A program made the position numbers and the translations under genes. From Pseudeuparius sepicola (Eukaryota; Arthropoda; Insecta; Coleoptera; Anthribidae), in contig OY987307.1 in the NCBI GenBank assembly GCA_963920635.1, positions 13,469,735 to 13,533,734 of the forward strand: a stretch of 64,000 bases of DNA, written 5' to 3'. Below the pieces are notes generated by a model. That model was given only the letters and a program-made list of their open reading frames with translations, searched no databases and was not told where the DNA came from. Positions 36,316 to 48,654 of this stretch are shown here, piece by piece (positions within the stretch are counted from its first letter, which is position 1; the number at the start of each line of letters is the position of its first letter).

Positions 36316-36577
36316 CAGGGCCGTATATAAGGGGGGGGTTAGGGGGTTCAACCCCCCCCCCCCTAGGATGCTATATATCAAATTAATTAACACGCCCGGC
36401 GCCCGCCAAAATGGAAAAATAAATAATCGTGCTGGCCGATTGTACTGCTTGTAACATGTAACATGCCATCAAGGTCAAGTGTTTGCGTTTGGCAATATAT
36501 ATTTGAGAATAATGCTCAAAAGTTAACCTTTTTTAAACCTAAAACGCCCCCATGGAATACCCCTAGCTACGGCCCTG
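36316..36577. mobile_element. Non-autonomous hAT element (262 bp) with 8-bp target duplication
   Basis: The ends are cagggccgta and tacggccctg-type inverted repeats, flanked by an exact 8-base direct repeat AATAAGGG (36,308-36,315 and 36,578-36,585). An 8-base duplication and a CAGGG start are the hAT signature. A ggggggggttagggggttca/accccc hairpin lies near the left end. No ORF, so it would need a transposase in trans. Confidence 0.85.
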
Positions 36578-36585
36578 AATAAGGG

Positions 36586-37550
36586 CATACATTTGTATGC
36601 ATTATGTCAAGTGCAATAAGTGAAAATCCTCATCAAGCCAACAATGGTGATTCATAATTCCCCTCTATGAATTTATATTGCTTTATGATTAGAATAGCCC
36701 CTGCCCTGTCTGAAACTCTGTTTAGTACTTGCCAACCATATAAGTCAACTTTAGAAAATAAAGCTTTTTTGACTGATTTTGAACAAAACAGAAAATATAA
36801 TATACGGTATTATAACAAAACAACAAAATGGCATGACCCATAGACTAGTTTAGCATTGAGTCTATAGGGGGCGTATTTCTTATATTCAATGGCGTATACG
36901 AAATTTGAACAAAAAATGTACATGGAGTTCCATTTTGCTGGGTGTCAAAATTGAGCAAAATGGCATCTGGCGAGTCAAATGTGAATTGAATGGTCAACAG
37001 GATCACTCGATAGTGTTGGTGTGCAAAGATTCAATAAATATACAGGGTATTTTTCTGTAAGCCATCTTAAAATGCTGAATTTTTTTAAACTTTATACGGG
37101 TCAAGAGTGCTCTGGAATTATTCAACAAATATTAATAAATAAAAAATACCAACCCACAAATAAAAAACAATTTAAATTGTCCTTTCTCAACAAAGTCACT
37201 GTCTAAAATGGTACATTTTCTGTGCCTTTCCTGTTGTGGCACACCAGCCCCCTTAACTCATATGGACTTACTGATTGGCAGGCTTCTGTATTTTTTAGAC
37301 TTAGGTCGTTTATAGTGTCTTTTGGTTTTGGTTTACTGGATTTTTTACCCGAATAAACTTTCAAAAATTCAGCATTTTTAGTTGTCACGGAGAATAATAC
37401 CTTGTATCTTTTTTATTGAATCTTTGCGGATCAACACTGGGTGATCCTGTTTCGAATTCCATGGTACACACCTATTTTTATCAACTTTGACACCGTGCAG
37501 AAAGGAATTTTTTATTCACGTTTGATACATGCGTCTCCTGATTAACTCTA
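36586..37550. other. No gene seen
   Basis: AT-rich. A pair of atacagggtat...aatgctgaattttt / aaaaattcagcattttt segments near 37,040-37,085 and 37,360-37,385 forms a loose inverted repeat. No domain recognised. Confidence 0.45.
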
Positions 37551-37565
37551 TTATTATTATTATTA

Positions 37566-39052
37566 TCTCGACTTAGCCAAAAGGCATTCGCACTCCCTCT
37601 ACGGGGAACATTCACTCAGATCCCGGGTATCCCGGATACCAAAAGGATCTGGCTCGGACGAGACCCTTGCCATGTTATCGGCCCTTAGGTGACATTGTTG
37701 TTGGATGATCCTGCATTCCCCATGAATTTCCTGACGGTTCGGGCTGTCGCAAGTAGTACCGCTCCCAGTACATCTTGTAGTTGCTGTTCTCAAGAACAGG
37801 CTCAGGTGTGTAGTTGTAATACGGGACCCTCTCTGCCTGCACAAGCAGTTCCTGGTGCAAGATCTTGGCAACCGAATCGTGTCGTTCCTTATATTCCGTT
37901 GATGCGAACATCTGACATCCTCCTGTTATGTGCTGGATTGTTTCTGAAGTTGGGCACCCGTATCTGCATCTGTCATCCACTACCGATGCATCTCCTACAA
38001 TGAATTTTAGGTAGTTGCGAGTTGGTATAACCTGATCTTGTATGGCCAGTAGGAAGCCTTCCGTCTCGGGGAACATTCGTCCCGAGGTCAGCCAATAGTT
38101 CGACGCTAACTTGTCGACATGTTCCTGGTTAACCTCATTAGGATGCCTCCCGTGCAGCGGCTTCCCCAACCACCTCTGTAGTTTATCGTTGTCGGTTCGG
38201 TGGTGATTTTGACGCTCGTGTTCCGTCAGACGTAGCGGTGTTGAGACGTCTGCTCCGCATATAGCCCTATGTAGTGTGGAGCTGTTGGCCTGCCTGTAGA
38301 AATGATTACGCAGATTTAATATTTGTTGGTCCAATTGCTTGCTGAGATCTGCCAATCCTCTTCCTCCTAGTTGACGTGGCAGAGTTGTTCTTTCTACGGC
38401 GCTACGGGGATGATGTTTATGAGCTTTTGTCAGTAGTGTCCTAACTTTTCGTTGCAGGTTGTTGATGTCCGTGTTGGTCCAATTCACTATTCCGAACGAA
38501 TAACTGAGTACAGAGCACGCATACGTGTTCAGGGCCTTAAACAAATTCCTGCTGTTAAGATCAGTTCGCACTACTTGTCTTACTCTCTTGATGAATTCAT
38601 TCAATTCATTCGTTAAATCAGTCTTCATTGTTCGATGGTCTATCCTTTGAGCTTGTTTCATCCCGAGATACTTGTATGTATCTCCCTTGCTCATTGCTTC
38701 GATCTCCTGGCCGTCCTGCATCTCGTGTGCGCTTTGTTCGAGCTTTCCCCGGATGATATTAAGGGTGCGGCACTTGTCCAGTCCAAACAGCATTCCGATG
38801 TCCCTGGAGAACTCCTCTACAATTTTAAGCATTTGCGTTAGTTGGTTTTTGGTTGCGGCGATCAGTTTTAAATCATCCATATATAATAGGTGATTCAACT
38901 TGATCGCTTCTGCGTTGTTGCTTTTGATAGCGAAGCCGTATTTTGTAGGTATTTTGTAGAGTTCAACCGATGTGATAGAGGGTTCATCGCCATGCAGAAC
39001 CACAGTGGACTGAGTGAATCTCCTTGGAAAATCCCTCTTCGGATGTTGATTG
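37566..39052 (-). mobile_element. R4/Dong-like retrotransposon fragment, copy 2 (RT, zinc finger, deleted endonuclease)
   Basis: On the minus strand the piece runs from the reverse transcriptase palm (GDSLSPLWF in one frame, catalytic LLYMDD in the next) through the thumb and a CCHC finger (CRYGCPTSETIQHITGGC). It then jumps, after KMYW, directly to the 3' end. About 310 bases of the restriction-like endonuclease seen at 19,390-19,700 are deleted. A small duplication (tacaaaatacc) near 38,945 shifts frame before YMDD. The 3' end is flanked by a TAA-type tract at about 37,550-37,565. Confidence 0.85.
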
Positions 39053-39063
39053 TTGTATTATTA

Positions 39064-40352
39064 TCGACTTAGCCAAAAGGCATTCGCACTCCCTCTACGG
39101 GGAACATTCACTCAGATCCCGGGTATCCCGGATACCATAAGGATCTGGCTCGGACGAGACCCTTGCCATGTTATCGGGCCTTAGATGACATTGATGTTGT
39201 CGGACGTTCCTGCATTCCCCATGAATTTCCTGACGGTTCGGACTGTCGCAAGTAGTACCGCTTTCTGCATGGACCTGTAAAGACTATCAGTTAGACCCAG
39301 CTCTTTTATGTTTCTCAGCAAACTTTTTGGTATAACACCAGTTGTTGACACGATAATTGGAATCGTCTTGACGTTTTCCATTTCCCATTGCCTTCTAATT
39401 CGTTCTTCTAAGTCTCTGTACTTCGCGATCTTCTCGACTTGCTTCACACGCAGGTTGTTGTTGTTCGGGATGGCCACATCAATCAGAGTTGTCTTCCTAG
39501 AAATTTTATCAACTATTATAAGGTGATGCATCTCCTACAATGAATTTTAGGTAGTTGCGAGTTGGTATAACCTGATCTTGTATGGCCAGTAAGAAGCCTT
39601 CCGTCTCGGGGAACATTCTTCCCGAGGTCAGCCAGTAGTTCGACGCTAACTTGTCGACATGTTCCTGGCTGACCTCATTAGGATGCCTCCCGTGCAGCGG
39701 CTTCTCCAACCACCTCTGTAGTGTATCGTTGTCGGTTCGGTGGTGATTTTGATGCTCGTGTTCCGTCAGTCGTAGCGGTGTTGAGACGTCTGCTCCGCAT
39801 ATAGCTTTATGTAGTGTGGAGCTGTTGGCCTGTCTCTGGAAATAATTACGCAGATTTATTATTTGTTGGTCCAATTGCTTGCTGAGGTCTGCCAATCCTC
39901 TTCCTCCTAGTTGACGTGGCAGAGTAGTTCTTTCTACGGCGCTACGGGGATGATGTTTATGAGCTTTTGTCAGTAGTGTCCTAACTTTTCGCTGCAGGTT
40001 GTTGATGTCCGTGTTGGTCCAATTCACTATTCCAAACGAATAGCTGAGTACAGAGCACGCATACGTGTTCAGGGCCTTAAACAAATTCCTGCTGTTAAGA
40101 TCAGTTCGCACTACTTGTCTTACTCTCTTGATGAATTCATTCCTTAAATCGATCTTCATTGTTCGATGGTCTATCCCTTGAGCTTGTTTCATCCCGAGAT
40201 ACTTGTATGTATCTCCCATGCTCATTGCTTCGATCTCCTGGCCGTCCTGCATCTCGTGTGCGCCCTGTTCGAGCCTTCCCCGGACGATGTTAAGGGTGCG
40301 GCGCTTGTCCAGTCCAAACTGCATTCCGATGTCCCTGGAGAACTCCTCTACA
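39064..40352 (-). mobile_element. R4/Dong-like retrotransposon fragment, copy 3 (RT thumb and endonuclease, middle deleted)
   Basis: Same 3' end as copies 1 and 2 (atcgacttagccaaaaggca) and same strand. Reading 40,324-39,535 gives the RT thumb region (QVVRTDLNSRNLFKALNTY); reading 39,531-39,181 gives the endonuclease C-terminus (LIDVAIPNNNN, SLLRNIKELGL). The CCHC finger and the segment equivalent to 19,655-19,940 are deleted, at aaggt/gatgcatctc. The upstream limit is a (ATT)n tract at 40,357-40,393. Copy 2 lies 12 bases away, so the two sit nearly head to tail. Confidence 0.85.
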
Positions 40353-40360
40353 ATTTTAAG

Positions 40361-40393
<33 letters not shown>

Positions 40394-40396
<3 letters not shown>

Positions 40397-40995
40397 ATCT
40401 TAGGCCGTTGTGATATTATGTTCTTTTGATGTTGCTTTGGCCAGTTCCGCATCTGCACCTTGTTTACATTAGTTTCGTTGATATAGTCTTTAGTTTTGGT
40501 GAGATTATTTCTACCGCCCGTTTTTTTGGCATAGGTCGGTATCACTTAGATATAATAATTTCTTGAGACCCAGGAACTGGGGACATTGCGTCTGATACTG
40601 ATGTTCGTCCTGTCTGTCCGTCGTTGTCCATGTCCTTGTAACGCCGCCATATACTCGGGTCCCACCGGTCCAAGACCCGCTACGGACCTCCGTCGGCGCG
40701 CGTGTCCTGTCACGTCGTGTCCATCCATCCGCCACTCTCCCCCACATGCTCCTTCTGCTGGTCGTCACCGCATCCATACCACCCGGCATCGAACGTTGCC
40801 TGCTACTAGGCCCGCCACAGGTTGCGACTCCCATGACAGTCCTTCACCCACGACCGTGCCTCCCCTGGTGTGCCTTCGCTCCATTCCGTTTGTCTTGCCG
40901 ATCTTCTTCACCGAAGCTACTGGGTCCTCCACCTCGACGTTGTCTCGGTGCCTGCCCTCGGAGAACTCCTTCAATGCCCGCAGCCTACTTAGTTG
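40394..40995. other. GC-rich stretch, no supported gene
   Basis: Overlapping ORFs on both strands (70-160 codons) reflect high GC content with few stops rather than coding. No recognisable domain in any frame. It borders the retrotransposon copy through the ATT tract, so it may be mobile-element DNA. Confidence 0.35.
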
Positions 40996-41634
40996 GTATC
41001 CACTGAGCGAGGCTGCCTCGCGAAGCGGCCTCGCGAGGCAGCCTCACCGATGTTTGCGCATGTGGTGATATTTTGTGTTGAGCAAGACAAGACGTCGAGG
41101 CAAGGTGAGCCCTCAGTACGTGCGAGGCAGCAATATAGAGTTTCCATCGTTATTGCTCTGAAAAAAAAATGCTATTTCTTCCTGAAGCTATTGCAAGTTT
41201 TTCTTTTATTGCGTTGATAATTATAAAGAGAAAAAATACAGAACGCCGAAAGCACCGTTGGTGGGCAAAACAAATGTTCCGTAAACGGCTTCAATATGGT
41301 AATAGACAATATGGCTTATGAATCTGTTGAAGAGACTATAAAAAATTTTACTAGGATGACAACAACGGAATTTGAATATTGAGCCAACGTGGTTAGTTCG
41401 ATTAACTCAAGGCACTTGTCCTGCTCCATGCGAGGCAGGATAAAATACAAAAACACGTACACACTGCGCGTCCGACTAGCTTTGACCGTGACCAAAAACC
41501 GGCTGAAATCGGCTCGAGGCGAGGCAGCCGCGCATGCTCGCGAGCCTGCCGCGCAATATAGCGAGGCACAGGTATCCACTGCGCGAGGCTGCCTCGCGAG
41601 GCCGCTTCGCGAGGCAGCCTCGCTCAGTGGATAC
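40996..41634. mobile_element. Element bounded by GC-rich palindromes
   Basis: The left end gtatccactgagcgaggctg (40,996) and the right end ...cgaggcagcctcgctcagtggatac (41,634) are inverted repeats. Each is itself a palindrome of about 50 bases (gaggctgcctcgcgaagcgg / ccgcttcgcgaggcagcctc). The interior of about 550 bases is AT-rich and non-coding. The superfamily is not clear. Confidence 0.65.
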
Positions 41635-44019
41635 GCGGCTTTAGGGTTGTTAACACGAAAAACCAGTCACACTTAGAGAATTTTGTTTGATTTTTTTTAA
41701 AGAATAATTACAAACAAGTGAATTAATTTCTGGGTTATTTTGCCCATAATACAGAAATGTTTAAGGTGACATTTTCAGGGAGTCAAGTCCACCAAAATTT
41801 AAACAAAAATTGGCAATTTTCCGGTACAGTTTTCTCCGCATATAGATTCATTTTTGACTAGACAATGGGATGTGCAGCAGCAGCAGACATTCATTTACTC
41901 GCGTAGATACATGAGAATTGCTAAAATTATCCGGATTTTATATAAATAATCATTTTTTATGGACAGGTCTGGCGTCACTTTGACACCAAGGATTAAAATA
42001 CAATTTCTCCTAATATACGTCGTTAATGTGAAAACCCAAGCTTAGCCAGGTAGTTAAAGAGGGTTTCTTCAATCGAACACTACAACAACAACAATAATTT
42101 GAGCGGTTTTCCAAAAAAATGTACCTAAAAGAAAATATCCAAAACACAACCATACACACGCAAAAAAGTATTGCTGGTTGCATAACATGGCATTTTTTAG
42201 TTGAGGCCTTTTTGAGAAGATGGCGCTAACATCCGACCCGGTCTGACCTAACCCACAATTTAACACAGGGGTGCCGGATTAATTAAATTCAATTGGAATC
42301 TAACTACGAAAGTGGAAAAGGTGTTTGATATTATGAAAATGAAAAGTAATTATGAATGTAGGTATCTCGATACTCAACAACAACAAATACGTTATCTTAT
42401 TTGTACTTGTTGCCTGTGGTTACTGTTAGGAAATTTATAAGTAAACACAATGTGTATATTTTTATTTGTTGGGATTAATATATTTAAAAATTTAAATTAA
42501 AATCTACGCGCGTAAAATGTTCGCCCGCCATTGCGCATGCGCGTGGATAGTACCAAAAGTGGCCGAGGAAGAAGACTCGAGTTCGAACGCGCCGGGAACG
42601 AGGTGAACAAGACCGCGTCGCTCGCAAAAATATTAAATTTTCATCGCACACAAGCAAGACAACCGATTTGCAAAAGAATCAAGAGCCAACGGGACGTCCC
42701 GCACCTGTATTTTGAAGACCCTTCATGACTCCAAGACTCCAAGAACACGAAAAAAGGTACGCGAACATCCGAAATTTATTTGATTCGTTTTCAATTCTTA
42801 CTTTCGCATTTTTCACCTTTTCAACCTCAATTTCGCAACGAACCGCGGTCCTATGAAACAGTCCTACTACTTTCCATAACAGTTACCTTAAGAGAGAATA
42901 TGAGTTTACATATTCAATAATCACTTCAAAAAATTTGAAAAAAAAAGAAATAAAATAAAAAAGAAGTATTCTAAAAGTAAAAATTGTCTCAATGTACGAG
43001 AACCGGCTTTTCTGGAATTTATTACCACCAAATTCAAATAAAATTCTGATTTTACATAACATTCTCTCAACATTAAAGGAATTAACATTATTACCAAAGT
43101 AAATGGAAGGTGTATTATAGAATCATGTACTGAAATTCATCATGATGTGTACTTCTGATAGCAGCATATATCTTTTGAAGTATAAAAAAGGTATAACAAC
43201 ATAGAATAAAACATCCATGCCCATGGTCAAGGAAATTGAAAAGTACTGAAATAATAAGACACAGTAGGTAGTTGTTTTTTATATAAAATTTTATTCTAAA
43301 ACACCCATTTAAGTTGACATAATAATAATGAAAATAACAATAACAATAATAAGGTTTAACGTGACATTTATTTAAAAGTTGCATTAGAAATAACAGAAAA
43401 CAATACATAGATAATAATATTTATGGCAGGCAACGTACATAATAAAAGGAAATATAAAATAAACGTTAAATAACCATAAAATCCATGTAAATTAATTTTT
43501 TTTAGAAATACATTTTATTAACGAAGACAAAAGAATAGTAATTGCCCCCCTCCCCCGCACGAGCATGTGGTTGCTTCTGGGGTACTCCTAGTTTGGAGTA
43601 TTGTGAGGGTGAGAATTATTATTATTATTATTAACTATGATTACAATATGCTACAAGTAAACTCAATAATAAGTAGATAAAAGCAAATAGAAAAAATTTA
43701 GCCAAAATTATCATATACATATAATAAATAATACAGGAATTACTCTTACAGATAAGTGATATTTTATATTATAAATATTAATAAAATAATATAATAGTGT
43801 TGAATGACGGATATCTTCAATCCAAAAATTTTCCTTTTTTGGCAAAAATCAGCTAAGAAAAATACTTTTTTTAGCTGGCTAAAACATTTTTGTCCAAAAT
43901 TTTGAATTTTTTTCATCTTGACAAATAAATCCGGTTAAACATCGAGTTGCTATTAAATTACGTTTAAAAATCGCGCCAAAATTATACGATTTTGGCAGAG
44001 CGCATCAGTGTTGCTATGT
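41635..44019. other. No supported gene; CpG-rich spot at 42.5-42.76 kb
   Basis: AT-rich except for 42,505-42,760, where CpG density rises (gcgcatgcgcg, gaacgcgccgggaacgagg) and the stretch ends in aaaaaaggtacgcg, which could be a splice donor. It could be a host promoter and first exon; no coding sequence is recognisable. A copy of the TAA-linked short repeat sits at 43,535-43,635 on the minus strand. Confidence 0.35.
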
Positions 44020-44029
44020 TTGTAACCAC

Positions 44030-44871
44030 TATCCCTGATAGTACGAGAGATGGTAACCACAATTTTTGACTCATAGCGTCCCGGCTAAAACCGCATGGAA
44101 TCGATAGATTATATATCCAGAAATCCGATTTTCAGACATTTTGCGCATAGTGTCTGATCTGAGCCCATTTTCAAAAATGTCAACAAATCTGACCTAAGTG
44201 ACTCATAGCGGCCCGTCTGATTTCCGGAATGTAGTTAGATAATAGCCCTGAGACACCAATAACACAGTTTTCAGACACCCAGATTGTAGCGCGCACCCAG
44301 GAGACCAATTGAAAACATAAGAAATGAGCCAAAAAATAACAACTTACAGCAGCCCGTCTGAAAATCATTTTTATAGGTAAAGTCGGGTCAATTGATACGG
44401 AAAAATCAATTTTCAGACAAAAACATGTCGCCTTAAATTTTTGTAGCATTTCGAACATGTCAACAAATCTGACCTAAGTGACTAATAGCAATATGTCTAA
44501 AATTCGTCGTGAATGATTGAATGCATCGCCCAGATGTGGAAAAAAATGACTTCAGACAAATTGACTACTCAGACAACTTTTCAATTTGTGTAATTTATTT
44601 ACTTCAAATTCAAAGTAGGAAGCTGTACTCGATTCTTGCACAGCCATCTTGCGCAGCAGCTGTGGTGAAGCGAGAGACAGGGACGTAACACGTAAATGGC
44701 CGTTCTTGACACAGGATCGTAACAAGAGCAGGAGTGTTTGCAGGGCAACTCCGACAAATTTGTTCGTCATAGGCGACCCTCAAAATGACTGAAAACAGAA
44801 GTGAAAAGTGTAGGTTTTGAGGTTAGAAAACATATGTCACACACGCTGCCACCAGCAACATACAGCGTTTT

Positions 44872-44937
<66 letters not shown>

Positions 44938-47135
44938 CTTTCGCGTTTTTTGACTAAAAACTGCTAATATCTTAAAAAAGATGCATTTTTTCGAAAAAAA
45001 AAAGGTTCAAATGAAAGTAGTTCAAAATTAAATTTTCTATAAAATTTCATCTATAAAAAATTTCGATTTTCCCAATCGTTTTTCCGTAAAAGCGGAAAAA
45101 CCGCATGTATACATTTTAAATGAACTACAGATTATGTGAAAATTTATGTTTTGGACCCAAAATAATGGTCAATCCATTTTTAAATAACAAAAGTTAATTA
45201 AAGAAAAGAAAATTGCGTAAAATATAATATAAAATATAATTAATAAATAAGTGATTTGTTCATATTAATACTAACATATTTTTTTCATTATACCTTTGCA
45301 GCTCCAGATTTTTTTCCTATTGTCATCAAATTTAAATTTTCATTTTCATTATACCTATTATAAATTTTTATTTTTTTATATACAGTGTGTCCCAGAATAA
45401 GTGAAACGAGAAATGTAAAAGGCCAAAAATTTTCGAGTTCGAATTTTGCCATTTGGGGTCCAGGCCTGCTTGCCTAGAAAATAATTTTCACCATATTTTT
45501 AATTTTGAAAAATAAAGTAGGCCATGACAGGAACGCTTTATTTATTTCCTGTGTAGGTTAAAAGGGGGTTGCCGACAGCGAAGTGACGTTAGATTTCATA
45601 TTTTTTTAAGTTGTATAGCATAAAATCTAATAACATTTTACCTGGCATAAATTTAGTACAAACATCTCTGTCTTAATTTTAATCATAAGATCTTACAAGC
45701 AGTTTTTTGTTTTATAGGTTATGAAAACCTTGGGAAAAATAATAATTCCAGTTCATATGCTTTTAAGATCTTATGATTAAAATGAAGACAGAGATGTTTG
45801 TACTAAATTTTTGCCAGGTAAAATGTTATTAGATTTTATGCTATACAACTTAAAAAAATACGAAATCTAACGTCACTTTCGCTGTCGGCAACCCCCTCTT
45901 AAGTGCCCTTTCTCGACAAGATATGGAAAAATTTCATTAGAAAAAGTTATTCAGAATAAAAAATTATGCAAGACTGCGACATTTGGACTCAATCGACCCA
46001 CTATGATTTGTTTGAAATAATGTCTTTGTGAAAATGAAAATCAAAGTAGGCCAATTATTTTGAAAATTGACACAGGATCATAGTTTTCAATTCTAAGCAA
46101 CTTTTTCTAAGGAAATTTTTAGATATCTTGTCGAGAAAGGGCACTTAACCTACACAGAAAATAAATAAATCGTTCCTGTCAGGGCCTACTTTATTTTTCA
46201 AAATTAAAAATATAGTGAAAATTATTTTCTAGGCAAGCAGACCTAGACCCCAAATGGCCAAATTCGAACTCGAAAATTTTTGCTCTTTTACACCTCTCGT
46301 TTTACTTATCCTGGGACACACTGTACATATATTATATAAGTTAAAAAAATCAAAAAGAGATTTTTCCTAGAAAATATTAAAAAGCGCGTAATTAATTCCT
46401 AACGTACACCCTCGAAAATCTATAAAATGATACGTTTGATGCTCATAAATATTCAAACCTCGGAAAACTATATAAGATTTTCCAACAATTTTCCGAAATT
46501 TTTTCTTCTTTAATTTACTTTTGTTATTTATAAATGGATTGACCATTATTTTGGCTCCAAAACATAAATTTTCACATAATCTGTAGTTCATTTATCATTT
46601 AAAATATATACATGTGGTTTTTCCGCATTTACGGGAAAACGATTGGGAAAATCAAAATTTTTCATAGGAGAGATCTTATAGGAAATTTAATTTTTAACCA
46701 CTTTCATTTGAAACTTTTTTCGAAAAAATGCATCTTCTTTAAGATATTAGCAGTTTTTAGTCAAAAAACGCGAAAAATCGTCTCAAAACGCTGTATGTTG
46801 CTGGTGGTAGCGTGTGTGGCATATGTTTTCTGACCTCAAAACCTACACTTTTCTATAAGAAAATTTGAGAGCGAAAAAGTTCGCTTATTCCGTCTTTTTA
46901 AGTCTATCTTTCCCGGACTGAAATAACGAAATCATTTTCAATATCTCTACCTCTACGACAGTCGACCAATTTTTTTTACACAGCAGAAACAGCCCCCCGC
47001 GAAGATGCTGCACTTCTGAGATTTACTACTCAATAGTCGGCTCTAGGGTCATCTAATCTATCGATTTTACACGGTTTTAGTCGGGCTGCTATGAGTCATG
47101 GTATTGGTTGCCATCTCTCGTACTATGACCTTTTT
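44030..47135. repeat. Three-level nested foldback structure
   Basis: Outer arms: 44,810-45,240 mirror about 46,500-46,860 (aaaacctacacttttc, aaacatatgtc, acgctgtatgttgctgg), with further mirrored pieces at 44,030-44,110 and 47,040-47,135 (gagagatggtaaccac). Middle element: 45,382-46,324, ends acagtgtgtcccag / ctgggacacactgt beside TA. Inner element: 45,562-45,898. An (AT)n run of about 54 bases sits at 44,877-44,932 in the left outer arm, and a short tandem (caacaaatctgacctaagtg at 44,179 and 44,458) lies outside it. No gene. Confidence 0.8.
45562..45898. mobile_element. Foldback MITE with TTAA target duplication
   Basis: A 337-base near-perfect palindrome (aagggggttgccgacagcga and its mirror), flanked by TTAA at 45,558-45,561 and 45,899-45,902. 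Removing it with one TTAA restores the arm of the surrounding palindrome. TTAA targeting is typical of piggyBac-type elements; the ends are not classical piggyBac ends. Confidence 0.8.
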
Positions 47136-48640
47136 GTGCACATTGCACAATGCACAACCGGAAAAATTTCAAAATCATCAAAAGAAAATAGAACTAATGA
47201 TTCTATATTTTTATGTTAAAAAACAATCTGTGGTAGTGGTACCAAACGAGAAACTTTTACATCCTTAAGTTATTTTTATTCGAGTGAAAAAAAGTAGGTA
47301 GTTATAGGTATATATTTATATTTAGAGTACCTACCAAATAAATTCCTTAAAAATATTATATGTAGATATACAGTATGTCCACGGTTAGGGTGTTCAATAG
47401 GAAAAACTTCTTTATTTTTCATTTTATCGAAAAAAGTTACTCTCGAAAAAAGTTTGGCTTGTTCTTAAAATAAGATTAGCATAGAAATAAATAACATTTC
47501 TTGACCAGGGGGTTCAAAAAATTGAAAAACGTAAAATGGTATGGAAACTGCCTTTATTTGTGGAGATATTGAAAAAAGTTATTAGGAAAAGTTGTCTGAA
47601 ATTAAAAGGTAGCCCATAATGCCAAGTTTAGGCCGCTTTGATTAAAGGACAACGTTAGAGATGCCGTTTCTTCAATATCTTTACGTGACATTAGAAGGAG
47701 TTTATCTGAATTAGTTGTTTAAAACTTGTGGACTGTTAATTTATAATAATTTGATTTGCATTAGTCAATTTTAATGATTAGAAATAAATGAAATTAGGTC
47801 GATTTTTCCATATCATCACAAATAAAGGCACGATGATAAATTACAAATAATAATGGAATCTCACAATAGGGTAGGTGCTTGCAAACGCAATGGCCATATA
47901 TCCAAAATGCCTTTGGGCTATCTGAAACTGCAAAACTTCAATTAGTTTTTGCTATAACCTAATTTAATTTTTAAACAAAAGTTATTTTAGCCACCTGTCC
48001 TATAAAAGTCCCTCTCATGTGGAAGGTGCATTTTTTTACCATTAAAGAGTTGTCCAAAAATTTGTGAAAGACGATCCCTCAAATACTGTGAAAAAACTAT
48101 ACCTACAGGTCTGACAACGCTGCACATTTTATTAGCGTTTTAAAAATATATTGCGTTAATATCCACCTGCCCTTAAAATTAATGTACTGATGACCGATAC
48201 ACCCTGTATAATTTTGGTTCAATTGGGTTTTTGTGCACCACTAAATAAAAAAATGTATAAAACTAAAAACAAACTTTTCCCATTTACAAAGGCAAAAAGT
48301 AACGTATATGAAAATAGAGTCTCCATTGTCAGGTTTAAACTGGTCGCCAAATTTGAAGTTGCGATCCACTGGAAGTGTTCGAGGAGGGCTATTTTTAGAC
48401 GCGGCTGTTTTATTCGCCCTTTTTTGCGACCGTGCCTTGCCTATCCGCGTGGGGCGCAGTCTGTCGCCAAATTTCGGATGCAGTCTCCCCCAAATATTTG
48501 AAAAGTCCCTATCGCATAATTTTACATAACGTTGAGGAAGGAGTCCGGAACACGCAGCCTCCTAATGGTATATGCATTTATTCGGGTGGAAAATTCCGGT
48601 TATTGAAACTTTTACGATGATTTAATATAGGAGAGGATTA
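47136..48640. other. No gene seen
   Basis: AT-rich. acagtatgtcc near 47,370 and acaccctgtata near 48,195 may be the ends of a degraded mariner-type MITE. The ORF of about 100 codons at 48,190 has no domain. Confidence 0.4.
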
Positions 48641-48654
48641 GGCCTGAGACAAAA

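Noticed and set aside
40511..41068. Several GC-rich ORFs of 60-160 codons on both strands
   Set aside because: High GC lowers stop frequency in all frames; no domain or shared promoter was found, and the frames overlap on both strands.
44877..44932. Long AT run as a possible origin
   Set aside because: A plain (AT)n microsatellite inside a palindrome arm; nothing else supports an origin.
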